From Mesocentrotus franciscanus (Eukaryota; Echinodermata; Echinoidea; Camarodonta; Strongylocentrotidae), in NCBI GenBank assembly GCA_037976565.1, contig CP137666.1:2261495-2325494 (forward strand): a stretch of 64,000 bases of DNA. The letters run 5' to 3'. The position numbers and the translations under genes are program-made. Of the stretch, positions 57,701 through 64,000 are shown in pieces; the stretch's first letter is position 1, and the number at the start of each line of letters is the position of its first letter. The notes under the pieces were generated by a model. The model saw only the letters and a list, made by a program, of their open reading frames with translations. It was not told the DNA's origin and searched no databases.

Positions 57701-60700
57701 GGGCAAAGAGTAGTGAATTTTCTTTAACAAAAAGTAATTAAACAGTTATGATAGTTGCTGCTAACTTGCGTAGATCCTTAGTGGATAATGCTGAAAGGAA
57801 CAATCAATGCAATGTTGTTGTTTTTTTCTCTCTCCCCTGTAATTTGCCTTTCTTCACTTTACCCCCAGCCCAGTCCATCCACCTCTTCCTCTCTTGTTTG
57901 CCTAGATTCTATCATTTTCTTTGCATGTATTACATCTTGACATCACATTAAACACCCTCATTACCACATATTCAGTTTGCTTTTTACTTATTTTGAAAAT
58001 GAGAAAATAATCATCAGACGAACATACACAACTTGCTCTATAAATCAACCATTTAAATTTAGTTGGCAAAGACTCTCTAGACATCTCAAGTCCCCACATC
58101 CACACCCTTGATTTTCCTCCTTGTTAATAGAAAACAATCATATTAATTGTAAGTGTAGTTGAGTACTTATGTTTGGATCATAAAATTGTGATTTTTATTG
58201 TCATCTCAAATCGAAACTGTATTTTATGAAAGAAAACTAGATTACTATTCGAAGGACAGATAGTGTAACAAGGCTACGTCATGATGAAAGGTCATTCTAA
58301 AAATGAGCATGGAATAAAAAGGAAATACATGTAACAAGTCAGCATCTCATTATGTTAATGTTTAGACTATTGTTTGTTGGACTCTATTTACTTTTCAACC
58401 CCTGTACAAGGTAAACAAAGGACATGCCAGACAGGCTGTTGTCACTGAAAACACCCCAATTCATCTATTTTATGAATCACTGTTTTCTAATAATAGCAGT
58501 ATAAAAATATCAGACACAATGAATGAAGAGGGAACCACTTTTTTGTTATGTTTTGTTTTCACTCATACAATGATGGCATGTTTTGTGGGACAAGGATATA
58601 TGATCAATGTTATCGCATAGTGTTTCTTTTGTGTGATGCGTCATGCATGATACATGTACTACCTTTTTGTATGATCATATGAGCATGGGCGCAATTTTCG
58701 AACAACAAAGTTTGTATAGACCAACATGTTATGTGCATTATAAATCTAGAGTTGAAATCTAGGAAGTAATGAATAAGAAAAACTTTTGTCACAGAAACAG
58801 GAAAACCAATCTTCATTAACCTTGGAGATTATACATGTAGAAATCTTCTTTGTCCAATTTTATTAGAAATGAATCATTTGAAGATCCTGAAAACTGTTAG
58901 TACACTGGTGCAACAGAAATTGTGGCTATGAATACCAAGATAAGGGAATCTAATTTCCAGGTATGTGTCACATTACATGGCATAATATGCAACAGCTGAT
59001 AAAAGTGAGGGCTTGTGCATGAAGTCGTTGAGAAAAATATAATTTTTATGTTCACTCTGGTGATTTGCAAGCAGAGTGGACATAAATGGTCTAAATAAAG
59101 CAAGTGGCGTCATTTCTAAAGCACAGCCATTTTACTGTCACGCCCATTGAGACACCTGTTCTAATTGACACCATGCATGCATGCACGGACAATGAACTAG
59201 CTCATTTTGTTGCGCAGCAGTATTTTAGTAGACAGATCTATGGATTGAAGCAAGCCTATCATAACAGTACATGTAGCAAAGGAAGCATTGCAGATTTGAA
59301 AAAAAGAAAAATGAAATTCTCTACACTACTGTACATGTAAATCTCTATTATGAATACATAATATAGACATTTATTCAAGTGTGCACTTTTTTAAAATTCA
59401 ATTCTAAATATATATACACAAGAAATGGGGATTCCTAAATTTCTTGATTTTATTTTTTACTGAAGCAAAATTATGTTCATTTCATGCTTTATAGAGAAAA
59501 CTGACCTAGCACACAGAACATTTACAGAATCCATATAAATACAAGAGAAAGATATATATATATATTAGGGGAGGGGGGGGGGTGGTGATTCCTACATGTA
59601 GTATGGTCAGATTTTGTTGACATTCCTCACTTGTAAATTTACAGTAAGTGCAAGTAGAAAATGGTTAATGATGGTCTACACAAAGAGACTTATCTTTCAC
59701 AGCACTCTTTAAGCTGTGTAATGATTGCAGATGGGCGGGTCTTTCAATCTCTCTCCCTTTCCAAATTCTATACTTATATATGAGTCACAAGCAAACAAAC
59801 AATAACAATACACACATCATATATATTCTGTCAGGCAGGCGGTACGTGTGTGGGCAGCTTTCAGATATTTGCCTGATGTGTGTGTGTGTTGGAGCAGTGC
59901 ATGTGCCAAATCCAAAGTCCCACTGCGAGAGTTTTTAAAAAGAGATATTTCTCACAGCTAGCTCCGCTGGTTTTGTGTCCGCACATTCAGTGCATGCTAT
60001 CATTCTCTTTTCAGCAGTCGAATAACTAACCGGCATCCTGCTCAGTTTCTCTCTTGCTGTAGCAAATTTTCTTTGCAGCAATGGCTTCCTCAAACTCGTA
60101 CTAAATTTATCTTGAGGATATGTTAAATTGCTTCCATGTGGACTAATATATTTGGATTTTGATTTTGGTTTACGGAGAACTGCCTTTAGAAACTGAGGAA
60201 AATATCACTTGTGGATAGTTTTAAATGACAACAGTTTTATAAGATTGTGGCATTTTTCAGACTATCAAAAATGGATGCAATTATACAAGAAGAAGATGAC
60301 AGTGGTAAGATATAGATTTCTCTCTTTTTCTTTCTTAACCATACAGCTTGCATATACATATGAGTTTAAGTTTTTGAGTAGAGAGAGAGAAGTATAGACA
60401 AGTATCAAGAGAAAGAGATAGAGAACATGGATAAGTGGAATGTGAATGAATGAATAAATGAATGAATTTGTTACCATTTCTGAAACAACATACATGTATA
60501 AAACATATTTACAGGGTATAACAAAAGTACATGTACACCCTGTATATGGTAATGAGAGACCACAAAGTATCCAAAATTGGAAACTGATATTTGATAGAGA
60601 TGACTTCTTTAGACTATTATTACCAGATCATATTTTCTACTCTTGATTTTGTCTCAGAATTGTTACATGATGTGAGGGTATGCCTAATTGCTGAATGTCA

Positions 60701-61831
60701 AGAGTTTTTGTGCAAGAGAAACTAGGAAGTGGTTTGTAATCTAGATCAACAGTACTCCAACCAGCCGGCAATGCTTTCTGTGAATTCTGTGAATCATAGC
60801 TGACCACTACAACTTTCAACTTTCATGGCAGCATATCAAAATCGAGATCTAAAAAGCTGCAAAATTGGGACATGTTTGTCATTGTTGGGCAATTTATACA
60901 TCAATTAACATTTTTGAGTCTGTTCCAAAGGAGGAATTGAGAGATGTAGATGTAAATCATGTGATATTATAGGATCAACAAGTTTGCAGTGATCTATAGA
61001 GGTGAAACCAATTAACTGGGAAATTGGTGATATTGTGCTATTGAAAAAGTGTCGTTCATTTTGATTATATTTTGATTGAATATTAATGAATGTATTATGT
61101 AAATACATCACCATTTGTCAGATCTAGTTCTATGATCACATGACTGATAACGTGATTCATATAGTAGACCTATATTTAAATTGTAAACATCTACACCTTG
61201 TCCTTAGGCTAGGCTTTCTTTGTGCGAGAGCTGCTACATGTACATTACCCATACCCAATTCATCCTGAAATGTATTAAACTTCTATGAAAGAGGACCATG
61301 CTTTCTTTTAAAATATGGGGAGGGGGCATGCCCAATATAATAGGCATGGATAATGCAGTAATTGAATCTATAAATATACATGTACCTGTACATTTATATT
61401 ATGTATCATTTTAAGTTTGAAGTCTTTTCCTGTTGACATGTTGATAGAATTGTATAGAATGATACATAAGGTAATCATATGATATGATGCATCATATGAC
61501 TGAGTGGACATCTGTTTGGGTTTTGGATGAAAGATAGTCTCCAGTGCGTGTTGCTGCGAATTTTATTATTAGAGTGCTGTTATTGCCTTGATTATCGCTC
61601 CCATGTCGCTAGTTCATTGAATACAATGCCTTTTGCTTGGATGCTTTTCAAGAATAGTTCATTTGTCAAGGTTCTGTTAACAAATTGATTACATTCACCA
61701 CTACATTTATACTTTGCAACTAAGTTTTATATTTATATAGTATTTCACATTTTATTATCTCTGGAAGTCTGGAACCTAATATTCAGATCAAGCAGATAAT
61801 ACATTTTTGTTGTTCTTATATGATACTGTTC
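54750..61831. other. Probable prune intron 4 / unassigned DNA
   Basis: The next prune exon was not recognised. One exon-like candidate lies at 60261-60304 (acceptor 'catttttcag', donor GTG|GTAAGA): one frame gives MDAIIQEEDDS from ATG 60271; the frame continuing from prune exon 4 gives DYQKWMQLYKKK, which does not resemble prune. A (TG)n tract near 59876-59890, a poly-T run at 57557-57571, a TA/G-run tract at 59551-59585 and a short inverted ACAGGGT pair near 60512-60542 are the only other features seen. Confidence 0.4.
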
Positions 61832-62020
61832 AATAGATGGTTTACTAATTTAAGGATGTTTCTTTCCTTGGGGACCTATTGATGAGCTATTCCATTAGCC
61901 TGTTATTAATGAATGAACTACAATACTTGGAATACATTACTTGTTGCTATGTTGTCAAGAACAATCTTTGTTTAAAAAGTATGCATAGAATTTAAATAGA
62001 TGTTAGTAAACTGGTCTACT
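61832..62020. mobile_element. MITE family A, copy 2
   Basis: AATAGATGGTTTACTAA at the left and ...TGTTAGTAAACTGGTCTACT at the right, with the 'ggggacctattgatgagcta' interior of copy 1 at 43132. It is slightly shorter by internal deletions. Confidence 0.8.
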
Positions 62021-62884
62021 GTGTTTTCAACTATTCCTAAATTGATTCTCTTGTCTGTAAATCCAACCATGTTGGCAGCATTTTCTTCTTCAGCTGGGTA
62101 GTAGGAATCTTTAGTTTGTACTGACAGTCTGAAAAAGTAATAAATATTTCATATTTTTTTTTTTGGGGGGAAGGAATTGTTTGAATTGTTATAAGATCTA
62201 TAAGATATCTGAAAAATAAAACACATCAGAAATTTCATGCTTAGAGTTTATGTCATAGAGTCCAAATAACCTGTTCATTTCATTTTCATCAAATACATGT
62301 AACTGTATGTACAATGCTGGTTTTTATTATGGTTTTATAAGCTGTCTCAAACACCTAACAATGTAGATCTTACCTTCTAGACATTTATGTAAGAAATATT
62401 TTGCTAGAGATATATACCTACAGTGTACATTGTAATGCGCTTTTTTCATCATCTTTAACCATTGATGGTTACAATACATTAATGGGATCATGTACATTAG
62501 CCCATTGCCCACAGGAACCTGGAGGGTTAAGTATTAATCATATGGGAATCCTATGGGAGAATTCAGTATATGGCAGGTTAAAGACCAGTTCTGGTCATGC
62601 GATTGCATTGTGAAAGAAACGTTGTGAAATCGATCAGAAAAGGTTGATCATCTAGCATATAAGTATTGGTGTGTACTGCAAGGTTCTGGAATCATCAAAA
62701 TGATAAGAAATTTGGCCCAGTCTTGCTAAAGTTACAAGCACTGTACACAGAAAGATGTATATGGGACTACACACCACGTGCGCGATATCTATTTGGTCCC
62801 AATAGATATAATAATTTACCAAATATATGGAATGCTCCCCAGGGAGTGGAAAATGTGCATACATTGTGTGCGAGTAAGCATGAA

Positions 62885-62995
62885 TCCGATGACCGGGGTA
62901 ATAATATATATCTGTAAAGCGCATTGAGAGGGCCTGCGGTCCTGAAATGCGCTATATAAGGACGAACTATTATTAACTATTATTAATAGTAGGCG
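62885..62995 (+). mobile_element. SINE-like repeat tail
   Basis: 'taaagcgcattgagagggcc' and 'gaaatgcgctatataagg' are followed by (TATTA)n. It resembles the tail at 53.3 kb. Only this 3' part is recognisable. Confidence 0.5.
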
Positions 62996-63822
62996 GTTTC
63001 CCGGCAAAATTTGTATCATCACGTATTAGTCAAAACATATTCTATCACATGATTGGTAATGAGAGCTTCCATTTCATATTTTTGAGAGAGGGGCGTTTCC
63101 AAAACTGGTCTTTACCTTTAACATCTTGTTGATTGCAAGGTATATAGTGGTAGCTAGTCCAAATGAACTTGCATAGATCTAGCAAATACATGTCTCCTTG
63201 GCAACTAAAAAACAAATTTACATTTAAATCATCTAGGGTCTATGTCTGTACACTCCATGATGCTTTCAAACGGCTGAAAGCTATTGAGTGTACAGGTTCT
63301 CTCCACTTATTGGCATTTTATTGTGTGATACATGGTATGTATTACATGGTCCACATTACCTGTAAAAATGATAGCGAAGCACAGTAGGGAAAAGGTGAAT
63401 TTGCCCTCTAAACTCTTAAAAAGGGGCCCTCTAAGTAAACAAAAAATGAAATTAGGGGGGGGGGAAGGGGCATTATTACAAAGACTCTCTGTCAATGGGT
63501 TGTAATGCTTATAATGTCTGAATACAGTAGTTGGGCTTTAGTGGTTAATCACAATGTTTACATGCAATTTGAATATAAGATATCACTCCACATTTAGTGC
63601 TCTCTAGTCGGTGACTCAATCCACAGTTGTAAACAAGATTAATTCAAATTGTACATAGATTAACAACTAATGAAGATCTATACTTTTAATCACATTTGTC
63701 TCTGTACCAAAAAGTACTCGATGAGAAGGGAAGGATGGGGTATGGAGTTAGGGGCAAAAATGGGGGTCTTAAGGGCATGCATTCCTAGGATGATTCAGTT
63801 TGACTTTGTTTCCTACTCTAAC

Positions 63823-63850
63823 CATGGACCTACTTCGTAGTAGGTCCATG
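63823..63850. other. Perfect 12-bp-stem hairpin
   Basis: CATGGACCTACT, loop TCGT, AGTAGGTCCATG. The flanks 'ctctaac' and 'ctctaac' repeat on either side. It is probably the fused tips of a foldback element. Confidence 0.7.
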
Positions 63851-64000
63851 CTCTAACTGCCCTGCTCACTCATATCCTATCACATAAGCTGCATTTAGGT
63901 TTTCTCGTATTCTGGGGTTTTGTCAAAAGTTGCCAGGCAACTACCATAAACCCAAAATCGAAAAAACCCACCTCTGGAGTGTGGTTTCTTGAAACGCCAG

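Overview
This is animal nuclear DNA, about 63% A+T by eye, with long introns, GT-AG splicing and many small non-autonomous transposons. Frequent 'acatgtacatgta' and 'ccggta' words, ACGG-tipped repeats with internal tandem units, and orthology to bilaterian genes point to a marine deuterostome. I think a sea urchin-like echinoderm is most likely, but this is inference.

Three genes are recognisable. (1) Positions 1-7344, plus strand: the last eight coding exons found of EPG5, the autophagosome-lysosome tethering factor (about 580 residues of a roughly 2,500-residue protein; the 5' part lies outside the window). (2) Positions 29702-16433, minus strand: a complete ten-exon KLHL18, a BTB-BACK-six-kelch adaptor of CUL3 ubiquitin ligase, about 575 codons. 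(3) Positions 37882-54749, plus strand: the first four coding exons of a PRUNE1-like DHH phosphohydrolase, with a 12-kb first intron; the DHHA2 half was not found and probably lies beyond the window. EPG5 and KLHL18 are convergent; KLHL18 and prune are divergent. There is no operon-like arrangement and no evidence that the three act together.

The rest is introns and intergenic DNA shaped by repeats. Four Helitron-like (pearl/HINE-type) elements share one layout: 5' ACTAGA in three of four, 140-150 bp internal units, a short microsatellite and a 3' hairpin. All four carry the nuclear-receptor DR1 word TGACCTTTGACCT or a close variant. Other elements include several MITE families (some with two copies here), three hAT-like elements at 30-37 kb (one with a near-perfect 8-bp target duplication), a long palindrome split by a TA-flanked insertion at 40 kb, SINE-like tails, a degenerate tRNA-like sequence, an 85-bp satellite at 15 kb and an exactly periodic 49-bp minisatellite of 19 units at 50.5-51.4 kb.

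Anomalies worth attention: single- or double-base frame disruptions in otherwise intact coding exons (two in KLHL18, one in EPG5), a defective tandem duplicate of an EPG5 exon, a 33-bp tandem repeat that multiplies an EPG5 splice donor, a degenerate KLHL18 exon-4 fragment in an intron, and a DHH-to-DHN change in the prune active site. I found no CRISPR, operon, viral gene or novel multi-gene system.
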